64,000 nt of DNA, taken from NCBI RefSeq assembly GCF_002157875.1, contig NZ_CP021376.1, positions 2,838,897 to 2,902,896 of the forward strand, written 5' to 3'. The notes beneath the pieces are model-generated. The model saw nothing but the letters and a program-made list of their open reading frames with translations, searched no databases and had not been told where the DNA came from. Position numbers and translations under genes: made by a program. Numbering within the stretch: position 1 is the stretch's first letter; the number at the start of each line of letters is the position of its first letter. Of this stretch, positions 17,898 through 27,787 are shown piece after piece. Source of the stretch: Oceanisphaera avium. Lineage in GTDB: Bacteria; Pseudomonadota; Gammaproteobacteria; Enterobacterales; Aeromonadaceae.

Positions 17898-19481
17898 TCA
17901 ATGGCGAAAGTGGCGCATGCCGGTAAAGACCATGGTCATGCCATGCTCGTCGGCGGCTTGGATCACTTCTTCGTCACGCATAGAGCCACCAGGCTGAATA
18001 ACACAGCTAATACCGGCGGCAGCAGCGGCATCTATGCCATCGCGAAACGGGAAAAAAGCGTCGGAGGCCATTACTGAACCAGCTACTTGTAAGCCTTCAT
18101 CGGCCGCTTTTATACCTGCGACTTTAGCGGAGTAAACGCGGCTCATTTGGCCGGCACCTACGCCTATGGTTTGTGCGCCTTTGGCGTAAACGATAGCGTT
18201 AGATTTCACGTACTTGGCGACTTTCCAGCAGAATAATAAATCTTCTAATTCGGCGGCGGTGGGTTGGCGTTTGCTGACCACTTTTAAGTCATCTAAGCCA
18301 ATATTACCTTGGTCGCGGTCTTGTACTAAAATGCCGCCATTGACGCGTTTAATATCTAAGGTATTGGTTTTGCTTGTCCACTGGCCACAGACTAATAAAC
18401 GCACGTTTTTCTTCTCAGCCACTATGGCTTGTGCCGCATCGGATACGCTAGGCGCAATAATGACTTCCACAAACTGGCGATCCACTATGGCTTTTGCGGT
18501 GTCAGCATCCAGTTCGCGGTTAAAGGCGATAATGCCGCCAAAGGCTGAGGTGGGGTCGGTTTGAAAGGCGCGCTCATAGGCTTGCAGCAGGCTATCACCC
18601 AGTGCCACGCCACAGGGGTTGGCGTGCTTAACAATGACACAGGCAGGTGCCGAAAATTCTTTTACACACTCGAGTGCGGCATCGGTGTCGGCAATATTAT
18701 TAAATGATAATTCTTTGCCTTGCAGCTGAGTCGCGCTGGCCACCGAGGCTTCATCAAGGATATTTTCTACATAAAAAGCGGCATTCTGGTGGCTATTTTC
18801 ACCGTAGCGTAAATCCTGCTTTTTAGTGAATTGATAATTAATGGTGCGTGGAAACGCCGAGCCTTCACTGACGCCATGGTAAGCCGGAACCATGGTGCCA
18901 AAGTAGTTGGCAATCATGCCATCATATTGGGCGGTGTGCTCAAAGGCGGCGATGGCTAAATCAAAGCGGGTGGCTTGAGTTAGGCTGTTATTACCCGCAT
19001 CCATTTCACTGAGTAAGCGTGCATAATCTTGGCTGTTAACCACTATCGCGACATCGTTGTGATTTTTAGCAGCGGCACGTACCATAGTCGGTCCGCCAAT
19101 ATCGATATTTTCAATGGCATCTTCTAAGGTGCAATCGGCATTAGCGACGGTATTAGCAAAGGGATAAAGATTAACAACCACCATGTCGATAGGTGCAATC
19201 TGGTGCTCGGCCATAATGGTGTCATCTGTACCACGACGCCCCAAGATGCCGCCGTGTACTTTAGGGTGCAAGGTTTTAACTCGGCCATCCATCATTTCAG
19301 GAAAGCCTGTATAATCAGACACCTCAGTAACGGGGAGGCCATTCTCAGCCAAAAGTCGGGCGGTGCCTCCGGTTGATAATAATTCAACACCGCGAGCATG
19401 TAAGCCTTGGGCAAAATCGATAATGCCGGCTTTGTCAGACACGCTCAGAAGAGCACGGCGAATGGGGCGAGCAGTTTCCAT
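17898..19481 (-). CDS. purH: bifunctional AICAR formyltransferase / IMP cyclohydrolase
   Basis: PurH carries out the last two steps of IMP synthesis: formylation of AICAR by 10-formyl-THF, then ring closure. This 527-residue protein (E. coli 529) has the N-terminal MGS-like cyclohydrolase domain ([40 protein letters not shown]) and the C-terminal formyltransferase domain with the catalytic Lys-His in IVKHANPCG and the segment [12 protein letters not shown]. It is the first gene of purHD and divergent from a nucleobase permease. Its leader contains a long hairpin at 19512-19552, which may regulate it; I did not find a convincing PurR box. Confidence 0.97.
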   Translation of the reverse strand: METARPIRRALLSVSDKAGIIDFAQGLHARGVELLSTGGTARLLAENGLPVTEVSDYTGFPEMMDGRVKTLHPKVHGGILGRRGTDDTIMAEHQIAPIDMVVVNLYPFANTVANADCTLEDAIENIDIGGPTMVRAAAKNHNDVAIVVNSQDYARLLSEMDAGNNSLTQATRFDLAIAAFEHTAQYDGMIANYFGTMVPAYHGVSEGSAFPRTINYQFTKKQDLRYGENSHQNAAFYVENILDEASVASATQLQGKELSFNNIADTDAALECVKEFSAPACVIVKHANPCGVALGDSLLQAYERAFQTDPTSAFGGIIAFNRELDADTAKAIVDRQFVEVIIAPSVSDAAQAIVAEKKNVRLLVCGQWTSKTNTLDIKRVNGGILVQDRDQGNIGLDDLKVVSKRQPTAAELEDLLFCWKVAKYVKSNAIVYAKGAQTIGVGAGQMSRVYSAKVAGIKAADEGLQVAGSVMASDAFFPFRDGIDAAAAAGISCVIQPGGSMRDEEVIQAADEHGMTMVFTGMRHFRH

Positions 19482-19511
19482 GATTTTTCAATCCTTTACG
19501 ATCGTTTGGGG

Positions 19512-19552
19512 GGTTTGGTAAAAGCGACGCTTAGCATCGCCTTTACCAAACC
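19512..19552 (-). promoter_or_regulatory. long hairpin in the purH leader
   Basis: GGTTTGGTAAAAGCGA and TCGCCTTTACCAAACC pair over 16 positions with one mismatch and a 9-base loop. On the minus strand the structure ends about 30 bases before the purH ATG, close to its ribosome site. There is no T run after it, so it is not a standard terminator. A role in translation or message stability, or a protein-binding dyad, is possible. Confidence 0.55.
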
Positions 19553-19775
19553 GCCTGCGCCGTCAGGGCGATACTCTAGTGCGCTAGCACCAAGAAGGCG
19601 GCGTATTCTACTGTATTTTGCCTAAGCTTGCCCCCTATTTTATTTTGGGATCAAGAGATTGCTCCTTATTAAGGACAGATTATTTTGGGGGCAGCGAGGT
19701 GCTTGGTAAGGCATAAGCGAGTTATTTTTTACGTTCGCGAAAGCGAGCCATTATTTTTTTAGTGGGAGTTTAGTT

Positions 19776-21077
19776 ATGCAATCTCGTTTTGGCTGGGGCT
19801 TGAGTGTCAGCCAGTGGTTTATTTTTTTATTAGCTAATGCCTTAGCCTTGCCCATTATTTTAGGGCAAGCCTTTGGCTTAGATAGCGCTGAGATTGCCGG
19901 TTTAATGCAACGTACTTTGTTATTAGTGGGCTTAAGCTCGTTAGTACAAATCACTCTTGGCCACCGGTATCCGGTGGCAGATGGCCCCGCTGGCTCGTGG
20001 GCTATCGTCTTTGTGGTCATGGCGTATATCGGCCGAGATCAAGGCCATGAAGGCGGCGAGATATTGCGCTTACTGGCCGGCGGCGTATTAGTCGCGGGCG
20101 TCATTATGTTAGTACTGGGCATTGCTCGCCAAACCCATCGCTTATTGTTTTTATTTACGCCCTTAGTCACGGGCTGCTTTATGCTGCTGTTAGTGATCCA
20201 GCTTTCTGGGGTCTTTGTGCGCGGTATGGTTACCGACCCTCAATCTGGCGTGATGACGATACCGGTGGCCCTAATAGGGTTAATGGTGTTTACGGGGGGC
20301 TTACTGTGTTCTTTTAGTCGCCATGCGTTAGTGCGTACCTATGCGGTATTAATGGGGATTGTGTTTGGTTGGGGCGCCTTTGCGCTGTTTGGCTTAAACG
20401 CCGCGAGTACCCCCAGTCACGACGCTATGATACAGCTACCTGACTTATTTGCTTTTGGTGCGCCTAAGCTAGATTTAGGCATGTTGGTGGTGGCGGTATT
20501 ATTTTCTCTGCTGTTAATATCTAATCAAGTGGCAGCGGTGACCGCTATTTCTACGGTCGTGAAAGGCCCTCAACCCAGCATGAAGGAGGCACTTAATCGC
20601 AGCAGCTTTGCCTCGGGAATTAGTCATATTATGGCCGGCGGTTTGTCGACGATTGCGGTAGTGCCTCTACCGATTACGGCCGGCTTTATCCAATTAACGG
20701 GAGATCAAAGGCGGGCGCCGTTTATTTTGGCGTGTGTTTTACTGGCAGTAGTCAGCTTATTTCCAGCGGCGGTGGATTTTTTATCGCTCTTGCCCGCCCC
20801 GGTGGCAAACGCGGCCTTGCTCGCAGCCTTTATTAAACTGGTATTACTGGCCTTTCAATTACTCACTAAGTATCCCCTAGATCAACGCTCCGGCACTATT
20901 TTAGGAGTGACGGTATTATTAGGTGTAGGCTGTATGTTCTTGCCATCAGAGCTGTATGCTCACTGGCCGGGTTTAGCGCAATATTTGCTGGGTAATGGCT
21001 TGCTTACGGGCACCTTAATCGCACTGGTGATGGAGCAGCTATGGCCTAAAAATAGTCAGCTAGATACCTTAGACTAA
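19776..21077 (+). CDS. NCS2 family nucleobase permease
   Basis: A 433-residue membrane protein with about 12-14 hydrophobic helices of the nucleobase:cation symporter-2 (uracil/xanthine permease) family. Family features include the N-terminal ANALALPIILGQAFGL, the ADGPAGSWAIVF stretch, the SNQVAAVTAISTVV region where acidic residues are common in the family, and GLSTIAVVPLPITAGFIQLTG. The gene is divergent from purH, which supports a purine or pyrimidine base as substrate. It is shorter and more diverged than UraA or XanP, so the exact substrate is not assigned. The start follows a GGGAG site. Confidence 0.82.
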   Translation: MQSRFGWGLSVSQWFIFLLANALALPIILGQAFGLDSAEIAGLMQRTLLLVGLSSLVQITLGHRYPVADGPAGSWAIVFVVMAYIGRDQGHEGGEILRLLAGGVLVAGVIMLVLGIARQTHRLLFLFTPLVTGCFMLLLVIQLSGVFVRGMVTDPQSGVMTIPVALIGLMVFTGGLLCSFSRHALVRTYAVLMGIVFGWGAFALFGLNAASTPSHDAMIQLPDLFAFGAPKLDLGMLVVAVLFSLLLISNQVAAVTAISTVVKGPQPSMKEALNRSSFASGISHIMAGGLSTIAVVPLPITAGFIQLTGDQRRAPFILACVLLAVVSLFPAAVDFLSLLPAPVANAALLAAFIKLVLLAFQLLTKYPLDQRSGTILGVTVLLGVGCMFLPSELYAHWPGLAQYLLGNGLLTGTLIALVMEQLWPKNSQLDTLD

Positions 21078-21127
21078 ATTAAGTAAATTCTAGCCATCAA
21101 TAACCTAACTGATTAAAGGAAAGTGAC

Positions 21128-21331
21128 ATGATTGAATTTACCATTCCAGATATGACCTGCGGCCACTGTGTGAGTGCCATCAGTGAAGCGTTAACGGCCG
21201 TTGATGAAAACTGTGAGATTGAGTTTGACTTACTTAATCATCAAATCACGGTGAATAGTCATAACACGCCTCAGCAGTTAATTAATGCCCTGACTGAAGC
21301 AGGCTACCCACCTACCATTAGCGATAATTAA
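21128..21331 (+). CDS. copZ: heavy-metal-associated domain copper chaperone, CopZ-like
   Basis: A 67-residue single HMA domain with the metal-binding motif MTCGHC (residues 9-14; Cys11 and Cys14), IEFDLLNHQITV and a C-terminal TEAGYPP, giving the usual beta-alpha-beta-beta-alpha-beta fold. Such proteins bind Cu(I) and pass it to CopA or to the sensor. It sits just upstream of a CueR-type regulator and CopA, which supports copper. Start follows an AAAGGAAAG site. The spacing of 104 bases to cueR and 50 bases to the permease leaves its promoter unclear. Confidence 0.9.
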   Translation: MIEFTIPDMTCGHCVSAISEALTAVDENCEIEFDLLNHQITVNSHNTPQQLINALTEAGYPPTISDN

Positions 21332-21435
21332 CATGCAGTGAGGTGTGAGCGGCAATGAGTGAGGTAAAGCCCAGCCTGTCAGTGGCTTATATGTGCCTTA
21401 CTCCTCACCCCTCATTATTATTTAGGGAGCAAGCC

Positions 21436-21834
21436 ATGAACATAGGTGAGGCGGCGCGCTTAAGTGGTTTATCGGCCAAGATGATCCGCCATTATGAAGA
21501 CATTCAGCTGTTAACGTCGGTAGCGCGTACTGAGGCGGGCTATCGGCAATACGATATGCAGCATATTGAGGTGCTCACCTTTATTCGCCAAGCGCGAGTA
21601 TTAGGCTTTTCTATGGCCCAAATCCACGACTTACTCAGTCTTTGGCAAAACCCTAAGCGGGCCAGTCGTGCCGTTAAACAGGTAGCCCAGCAACATTTGG
21701 CAGAGGTGGAGCATAAGATGACCGAGCTTGCTGCCATGCAAACCACCTTAAAAAATATGATTTTTGCTTGCTCTGGCGATGAAAGCTCCCACTGCGCCAT
21801 CCTAGAGCAGCTCTCGCAAAAAAATGATGCATAA
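21436..21834 (+). CDS. cueR: MerR-family Cu(I)-responsive regulator
   Basis: CueR senses Cu(I) with very high affinity and activates copper efflux promoters by DNA distortion. This 132-residue protein has the MerR helix-turn-helix (MNIGEAARLSGLSAKMIRHYE, in two parts within residues 1-21), the linker helix, and the C-terminal metal loop with Cys112 and Cys120 in ACSGDESSHC, exactly the positions of the copper-binding cysteines in E. coli CueR. The ATG at 21436, after an AGGGAG site, was chosen; a GTG/ATG extension from 21355 would add 27 unrelated residues. Its target is the 19-bp-spacer promoter in front of copA. Confidence 0.95.
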   Translation: MNIGEAARLSGLSAKMIRHYEDIQLLTSVARTEAGYRQYDMQHIEVLTFIRQARVLGFSMAQIHDLLSLWQNPKRASRAVKQVAQQHLAEVEHKMTELAAMQTTLKNMIFACSGDESSHCAILEQLSQKNDA

Positions 21835-22064
21835 TCCCGCCAAGCCAAAGACTAATGATGGGGTTGCCACAAAACCCACAAAAAATTAAGCCGAGATAAG
21901 TTCGACGAGTGATAAACGCTTATTTATTACTAAACGTGTTTAGTATTGGTCTGTGCTTGGCATTAATGACTTAAGCTCCTTTCAAAATTGTTCCTTATTC
22001 TTTCCTGTATTTCTTGGCAAATAGTGTTACTTATTTAATGTCGCTCGGCGCTGCTCTGCACACC

Positions 22065-22095
22065 TTGACCTTACCCCCATGGTAAGCCTTAGGCT
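22065..22095 (+). promoter_or_regulatory. CueR-type promoter of copA
   Basis: A -35 box TTGACC (22065-22070) and a -10 box TAGGCT (22090-22095) are separated by 19 bp, the long spacer typical of MerR-family activated promoters. The spacer holds the dyad CTTACC-N5-GGTAAG (22070-22086), as in known copA operators. Transcription would start near 22102, which makes the ATG at 22102 unlikely as the copA start and supports 22138. Confidence 0.85.
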
Positions 22096-22137
22096 TGAGC
22101 TATGAATGCCACACCTGTCTTACTAAGGATCTTATCT

Positions 22138-24621
22138 ATGGCGAGCCTTCACCTTTCTCAATCTGCTGAACAACAGCTGCAACTAGCTATTAGTGGCATG
22201 AGCTGTGCCTCTTGCGTACGTCGTGTCGAGCAAGCTTTGCTTAAGACCGCGGGCGTGTCGGCGGCCAGCGTTAATTTAGCCAGCGAAAAAGCTCAAGTGA
22301 CGGCGAGCTTAGCTACTCCAGTGAGTAGCCTAATTGCAGCCATTAACAAGGCTGGCTATAAGGTGGCCACTCAAGAGTATGAGCTAACTATTATTAGCAT
22401 GAGCTGTGCTTCTTGTGTAGGGCGAGTCGAAAAGGCGCTATTACGCCTGCCCGGCGTAATGACCGCTAGCGTTAATTTAGCCACAGAAAGTGCGCAGGTA
22501 AGCGTGTTGAGTGGCAATGTAGACGAAGCGCAGTTAGTGGCGGCCATTAAACAGGCGGGCTATGAAGCTACGCCCATCACTGCTGCTAGTGCTTCCCAGC
22601 GTGATGAAGATAATGAGCGCCGAGCAGTGGAGCAGCACCACCTTAAACGCGACTTTAGCTGGGCGCTGATGCTCACGCTGCCGGTATTTATTTTGGAAAT
22701 GGGCAGTCATCTGATCCCCGGCATGGCGTCGTGGCTTGAGGCAACCTTAGGCCAAACACTGAACTGGAGTATTCAAGGGCTGCTCACTACCTTGGTGTTG
22801 CTAGGGCCTGGGCGACGTTTTTTAACCACGGGTATTCCTGCCTTATGGCGTCGAGCGCCAGATATGAACTCTTTGGTAGCCTTGGGTAGTTTATCGGCGT
22901 GGGGCTTTTCGATGTTGGTGTTATTTGCCAAAGATCTGTTGCCGCGGGCCAGTCAGCATGTCTATTTTGAGGCGGCGGCGGTGATCGTCACCTTGATCTT
23001 ATTGGGCCGCTTCTTAGAAGCTAGAGCCAAAGGGCGCACCGGTGAGGCGATTCAAGGCTTAGTAAAGTTACAAGTAAAGAGCGCGCGCTTACAAAAAGAC
23101 GGTCAAACCACAGAGGTGCCCTTAAATCAGGTGCAGGTGGGAGATTGCTTATTAGTACGCCCTGGGGAGCGAATTCCGCTAGATGGCACAGTGCAAACGG
23201 GACAGTCTTATGTGGATGAGTCTATGTTGACCGGCGAGCCGGTGCCGGTAGAAAAAACCGCTGGCGATGCGCTAGTGGGTGGCACTATTAATAAAAACGG
23301 CGCCTTAACGATGCTCACCACTAAGGTGGGGCAAGATACCTTATTAGCACAAATAATTCGTATGGTTGAACAAGCCCAAGGCGCTAAATTGCCCATTCAA
23401 GCCTTAGTCGATAAGGTGACCGCGGTGTTTGTGCCGATAGTGATGGCGGTGGCCGTGCTGACCTTTGTGGTCTGGTTATGGTTAGGGCCAAGTTTAAGTT
23501 ATGCCTTAATTAATGGGGTGGCGGTGCTGATTATCGCCTGTCCTTGTGCCATGGGCTTAGCAACACCCACCTCCATTATGGTGGGCACTGGGCGCGCCGC
23601 CGAGTTAGGCGTGCTGTTTCGCAAAGGCCAAGCACTGCAAAGCTTACGTGATACCCAAGTGGTGGCGCTGGATAAAACGGGCACGCTCACTAAAGGTCAG
23701 CCTGAGCTTACCGACTTACAACTTAGCTCAGCGTTTGCAGACGCGGGTGATGACAGCGTGTTGGCGCTGGTTGCCGCAGTAGAGCAACACTCAGAGCATC
23801 CCATTGCCAAGGCCATAGTCGCAGCGGCCAAGGCGCGAGGACTCACTTTAGCAGAGCCCACAGATTTTCAGTCGCTATCGGGCTTGGGCGTAGTGGCTAA
23901 CGTAGCCGGGCACAAGGTAGAAGTGGGCGCCGATCGCTACCTTAATCAATTAGGCTATGACTTAAGCGTATTTTTTGCTACTGGCGAACAGCTCGCCACT
24001 GAAGGTAAGAGCCCCTTGTATGCAGCGATAGATGGCAAGCTGGCAGCCATCATTGCGGTGGCAGATCCTATTAAAGAGGGCACACCCCAAGCCATTGATG
24101 CGTTGCATAAGTTGGGCTTAAGCGTGGCCATGATCACCGGTGATAATCGCCATACTGCCCAAGCTATTGCCAAGCAATTAGGCATAGATACCGTAAAAGC
24201 CGAGGTCTTGCCTGAGGGGAAGGTGGCGGCAGTGAAAGCCTTGCGTGAGCAATATGGTGCTGTGGCGTTTGTGGGAGATGGCATTAATGACGCGCCGGCG
24301 CTGGCCGAAGCCGAGGTAGGCTTAGCAATAGGCACGGGCACCGATATTGCCATTGAGGCCGCGGAAGTGGTGTTAATGAGTGGCGATTTACGTACTGTGC
24401 CTAACGCCTTAGCGATGAGTCATGCGACTTTGCGTAATATTCGCCAAAATTTGTTTTGGGCCTTTGCCTATAATGCCTGCTTAATTCCGGTGGCGGCCGG
24501 CATTTTGTATCCCGCCTTTGGCATTTTACTCTCGCCGATGCTGGCCGCCGGTGCTATGGCGTTATCCAGTGTGTTTGTAATAAGCAACGCTTTAAGATTA
24601 AAGCGCTTTAAGCCTCATTAA
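22138..24621 (+). CDS. copA: Cu(I)-exporting P1B-type ATPase
   Basis: CopA pumps Cu(I) out of the cytoplasm using ATP. The 827-residue protein has two N-terminal HMA domains, each with MSCASC (about residues 21-26 and 86-91), eight membrane helices, the TGE loop in [12 protein letters not shown], the ion-binding CPC in [13 protein letters not shown], the phosphorylation site [13 protein letters not shown], the SEHPIA nucleotide-domain motif, and [13 protein letters not shown] and double MSCASC domains are typical of copper-specific pumps. The start at 22138 has AAGGA eight bases upstream; the in-frame ATG at 22102 falls at the predicted transcription start. It ends the copper set copZ-cueR-copA. 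Confidence 0.96.
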   Translation: MASLHLSQSAEQQLQLAISGMSCASCVRRVEQALLKTAGVSAASVNLASEKAQVTASLATPVSSLIAAINKAGYKVATQEYELTIISMSCASCVGRVEKALLRLPGVMTASVNLATESAQVSVLSGNVDEAQLVAAIKQAGYEATPITAASASQRDEDNERRAVEQHHLKRDFSWALMLTLPVFILEMGSHLIPGMASWLEATLGQTLNWSIQGLLTTLVLLGPGRRFLTTGIPALWRRAPDMNSLVALGSLSAWGFSMLVLFAKDLLPRASQHVYFEAAAVIVTLILLGRFLEARAKGRTGEAIQGLVKLQVKSARLQKDGQTTEVPLNQVQVGDCLLVRPGERIPLDGTVQTGQSYVDESMLTGEPVPVEKTAGDALVGGTINKNGALTMLTTKVGQDTLLAQIIRMVEQAQGAKLPIQALVDKVTAVFVPIVMAVAVLTFVVWLWLGPSLSYALINGVAVLIIACPCAMGLATPTSIMVGTGRAAELGVLFRKGQALQSLRDTQVVALDKTGTLTKGQPELTDLQLSSAFADAGDDSVLALVAAVEQHSEHPIAKAIVAAAKARGLTLAEPTDFQSLSGLGVVANVAGHKVEVGADRYLNQLGYDLSVFFATGEQLATEGKSPLYAAIDGKLAAIIAVADPIKEGTPQAIDALHKLGLSVAMITGDNRHTAQAIAKQLGIDTVKAEVLPEGKVAAVKALREQYGAVAFVGDGINDAPALAEAEVGLAIGTGTDIAIEAAEVVLMSGDLRTVPNALAMSHATLRNIRQNLFWAFAYNACLIPVAAGILYPAFGILLSPMLAAGAMALSSVFVISNALRLKRFKPH

Positions 24622-24699
24622 GGGTAAAGTGAGGAGTAGCCCAAACTTGCAAGCTTTGTGTTTATCTGCTCAGCGCTTTCTATTTTTTTCCTCATTCGC

Positions 24700-25839
24700 C
24701 TACAACCAAAATCCCAGCAGCATAAAGGCGGGAATTAATAGCAGTATGGGACAGCGTAAGGTACGCAGTGCTAATAAACCCAGTGCAGCGGCGGCTAATG
24801 CCGAGGCGCCACCGCTATTTATACTGCTGGTGAAAACGGGGTAATAAAGGGCTGAAAGTAATAGCCCCACTACAGCGGCATTAATGCCACGTATGGCGCC
24901 TGCCAAAGATGGGCGATCTGCTAGCGCCTGCCAACTATTTTGCAGCGCTAATACCAGTAAAAAGCCTGGTAAAAAAATGCCAAACGTGGCTACTACAGCG
25001 CCCACCACGGGGGCTGCAGAATAAAGCTCGGCGCCTAAAAAGCTTGCCATGCTAAACATAGGCCCAGGCATCGCTTGTGCCGCGCCATAACCAGTGAGAA
25101 AAGTCGAATTGGATAACGAGTCCGGCAAGCTATCTTGTAATAACGGTAATACCACATGGCCGCCACCAAATACTAAACTGCCTGCTTGGTAAAAATCGGC
25201 AAAAATAGCGGCGCTACCACTGAGGCTTAACAACGGCAATAGTAATAGTAGCGCACCAAAGGCCACCATAAATGGCCAGTTAATGGTAAGAGGAAGTGGC
25301 TGCTCTCTTGGCTCTGCTTTTAATAATACAGCGCCCAGTAAAGCGGCCATTATTAGTACCCCTACTTGGCTTATAAAACTGGGTACTAGCCATAATATAG
25401 CGGCACTGACCACGGCGATAATAAGCGTGCTTTGTTGGCGACAAAATTGCTTGCTCATGGATAAGACGGCATCGGCTACTACTACGAGCGCAAATAGTTT
25501 AAGGCCAGTGACGATGGCGAGCGCGGCGGGTTGATGAGTCCAAGCGCTACCAGCAAGCGCTAAACCCAGCATTAATAAAAAAGAGGGCAGCGTAAAACCC
25601 ACAAAAGCGGCAATGGCGCCCCATAAGCCGCCACGCTGATATCCCAGTGCAAAACCTAATTGGCTAGAAGTAGGGCCGGGCAGTAATTGACACAGTGCGA
25701 GTGTAGAGGCAAACCTATCTTGAGGGATCCAACCCAATTTTTGGATAAAGTGGCGCTGAAAATAACCAATATGGGCCGCCGGACCACCAAAGCTAACGCA
25801 CCCTAATTTAAGAAACTGCCAAAATATTGCTAGCATCAT
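24700..25839 (-). CDS. chrA: chromate transporter, two-domain ChrA type
   Basis: ChrA proteins export chromate using the proton-motive force. The 379-residue length and internal duplication fit the long CHR type: the N-terminal half has KLGCVSFGGPAAHIGYF and CQLLPGPTSSQLGFALGY, and the C-terminal half repeats the pattern with SLVFGGGHVVLPLLQ and AAQAMPGPMFSMASFLG. About 10-12 hydrophobic helices are present. Substrate chromate is the family assumption; many genomic ChrA homologues are not tested. It is convergent with copA, and a link to the copper genes is not implied by operon structure. Confidence 0.92.
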   Translation of the reverse strand: MMLAIFWQFLKLGCVSFGGPAAHIGYFQRHFIQKLGWIPQDRFASTLALCQLLPGPTSSQLGFALGYQRGGLWGAIAAFVGFTLPSFLLMLGLALAGSAWTHQPAALAIVTGLKLFALVVVADAVLSMSKQFCRQQSTLIIAVVSAAILWLVPSFISQVGVLIMAALLGAVLLKAEPREQPLPLTINWPFMVAFGALLLLLPLLSLSGSAAIFADFYQAGSLVFGGGHVVLPLLQDSLPDSLSNSTFLTGYGAAQAMPGPMFSMASFLGAELYSAAPVVGAVVATFGIFLPGFLLVLALQNSWQALADRPSLAGAIRGINAAVVGLLLSALYYPVFTSSINSGGASALAAAALGLLALRTLRCPILLLIPAFMLLGFWL

Positions 25840-26045
25840 TTGCCTCTGACTCTACATTAATGGCCACTATCATAACCGCCTTAGGCTAGCTTCTCATGGC
25901 GTAATCGTACTTATTTTAATGTGCCCGCCATTTGCTTTTATTTAACTTGCGACAAAATGAGTCCTATTGTTTTCAATGGGACTCGTTATGCTCGGTAATT
26001 AGGTCTACACTGAAATTGTTGACTCACCCAAAGAAGGACTAAATT

Positions 26046-26210
26046 ATGTTTTCACAAACCATGATGAAGAAATTAATGGCAGTCTTAATGGTCGCAGGCT
26101 TAGTAGGCGGCTTGGCAGGGTGCAACACAATTGCAGGCGCTGGCAAAGACGTAGAGCGTGGTGGAGAAGCCGTGCAAGATGCCGCGCACGATGTGCAGCA
26201 TAGACACTAA
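26046..26210 (+). CDS. ecnB: entericidin-family small lipoprotein
   Basis: A 54-residue protein with an N-terminal signal and lipobox (GLAGC, Cys26), then NTIAGAGKDVERGGEAVQDAA, the characteristic entericidin A/B sequence. Entericidins are small membrane lipoproteins; in E. coli EcnA and EcnB were described as antidote and toxin of a programmed-death-like pair. Only one copy is present here, and single copies are common in proteobacteria, so a general envelope stress role is as likely. A GAAGGA site precedes the ATG. A strong terminator follows about 57 bases later. Confidence 0.9.
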   Translation: MFSQTMMKKLMAVLMVAGLVGGLAGCNTIAGAGKDVERGGEAVQDAAHDVQHRH

Positions 26211-26266
26211 TTAATGAGCGATTTGGCTTTAGACTTTAATTAACTAAAAGCAAAACCAATAACCGC

Positions 26267-26301
26267 AACGAGGCGTAATTTTAAGATTACGCCTCGTTTT
26301 T
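26267..26301 (+). terminator. entericidin gene terminator
   Basis: AACGAGGCGTAAT and ATTACGCCTCGTT form a perfect 13-bp stem with a six-base loop followed by T residues on the plus strand. Confidence 0.88.
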
Positions 26302-26324
26302 ATAAGCAAGCTAAGCATTACTGG

Positions 26325-26699
26325 TTATTTAATGTGGCCAAAGCGCTCGGTTAAGTAAGCAATAATGTCGTTTGACTCATACATCCAACGTACTTCCCCC
26401 TGCTCGGTAATACGCAAACAAGGTGACTTCACCCGACCGCCACCTGCCGCCAATTCCTCTCTATAAGGCGAGCCTGGCGTCACGTTACGTTTCTCGATAG
26501 GCAAATTCAGCTTGTGCATATTTCTGCGCACTTTAATACAAAACGGGCAGCGCGGCAGTTGATACAGTGCCAGCTCGCCACAGGCTGCATCTACTTCGGC
26601 TTGGCCGGATTCAGAGCGGCGCATTTTACTGGGGCGAGTAATAAAATCGCCCACCTGCCACACGCCACCAATTCCATTACGTAACAACTTAACCAGCAT
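26325..26699 (-). CDS. glutaredoxin-like / GST N-terminal domain protein
   Basis: A 124-residue protein with a thioredoxin-fold domain beginning about residue 43 (ELALYQLPRCPFCIKVRR) and the redox motif CPFC (51-54), then KRNVTPGSPYREEL, KSPCLRI and SNDIIAYLTERF, typical of glutaredoxins and GST N-terminal domains. The first 40 residues (KLLRNGIGGVWQVGDFITRP) have no signal peptide and form an extra leader seen in related uncharacterised proteins. It probably reduces disulfides or glutathionylated proteins in the cytoplasm. The cis-Pro region here reads KSPCLRI with an extra Cys. Exact role is unknown. Confidence 0.85.
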   Translation of the reverse strand: MLVKLLRNGIGGVWQVGDFITRPSKMRRSESGQAEVDAACGELALYQLPRCPFCIKVRRNMHKLNLPIEKRNVTPGSPYREELAAGGGRVKSPCLRITEQGEVRWMYESNDIIAYLTERFGHIK

Positions 26700-26832
26700 A
26701 CAGGCTCCCTAACGTGAGCGGTTTTGCCGCTCGTTAAACAATAATTTATACCCTTAGGGAAAGAGTGTATCTGTAAATAGCCAGTGGAGGAAATGTGGCG
26801 TATAGCTTGGCAAGGCTATTTCCCCCACAGCG

Positions 26833-27663
26833 TTAGGGCAGCTGAGCCATAATACGTTTTGCTCGAGCCATAACAGGAATATCGACCATATTACCACTCA
26901 CGGCGACCACCGCGCCTTTTTCTCGCTGCTCTGCGGCCAGTACCTGCTTGGCCCAAGAAATTTGCGCGCTAGTAGGCGTCAGTGCTTTATTGGCGGGGGC
27001 CACTTGAGCGGGGTGGATTAATAAAAAGCCACCAAAGCCTAAGCGCATCCCTTGGCGAGCATAATCGGTTAAGCCTTTTGCATCATATAAAGCGGTATAA
27101 ACCGCATCAATGGGGGCGCCTAAGCCATGCACTCGTGAGCAGAGCACCAGTTGACTGCGAGCATATAAAAAAGCGGTTTCATCAAGCGGTTCACCTGCAG
27201 GTGGTGGGTAGTCCATGCCTAAATCAAAAGCGAGATCTAATTTGCCAAATAATAGGCGCGCCACGTTAGGCACTTGAGCCAATTCATTCAGGCGACTAAA
27301 AGCCAATGCAGATTCAATAAAAGGCAGTAGGGGTTTTTCGCTAAGGTGGGCCAGTTCGGTGAGGGCTTCAGGATTATCGACTTTAGGGACCACGATGCCA
27401 GCAACAGCAGGGGAGCGACACACGCTGGTATCTTGGCTAAACCAAGGGCTACCGGTGCCATTAATGCGAATGAGGACTGAATTGGCAGGCTGACTTTCTA
27501 GCCACTGACTTAAGGCGCTGCTGGCCGCGTCTTTTTCACTGGCCGGTACCGCGTCTTCTAAGTCGATAATAATGGCATCGGCCCCACTGGCTAATGCCTT
27601 ATCAAAGCGCTCCGGCCGATTAGCAGGAACGAAGAGCAGTGTTTGTAGCGCATTAATGTCCAT
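26833..27663 (-). CDS. CitE-like CoA ester lyase (HpcH/HpaI aldolase family)
   Basis: A 276-residue TIM-barrel protein of the CitE/malyl-CoA lyase family: LLFVPANRPERFDKAL at the start, metal-binding DLEDAVP, the RING motif in LIRINGTGSPWF, acidic FIESALAF and the LLFGKLDLAFDLG stretch. These enzymes cleave or form CoA esters such as citryl-, malyl- or citramalyl-CoA. There are no citrate lyase (citDF) genes around, so a stand-alone CitE-like enzyme acting on a CoA thioester is likely, substrate unknown. It is a single gene between hmp and the glutaredoxin-like gene on the same strand, with gaps over 120 bases on each side. Confidence 0.87.
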   Translation of the reverse strand: MDINALQTLLFVPANRPERFDKALASGADAIIIDLEDAVPASEKDAASSALSQWLESQPANSVLIRINGTGSPWFSQDTSVCRSPAVAGIVVPKVDNPEALTELAHLSEKPLLPFIESALAFSRLNELAQVPNVARLLFGKLDLAFDLGMDYPPPAGEPLDETAFLYARSQLVLCSRVHGLGAPIDAVYTALYDAKGLTDYARQGMRLGFGGFLLIHPAQVAPANKALTPTSAQISWAKQVLAAEQREKGAVVAVSGNMVDIPVMARAKRIMAQLP

Positions 27664-27787
27664 AAAAACCCCTGTGCCTTTGCGCCCCGCTCAAGGGCGG
27701 GGCGTAAAGTAATGATGGAGTCTTCTATTTAGACCAGTGCGCTAACTCTGTAAACCTTAACCACAATAGACTGGGATCTAGGTTGGA

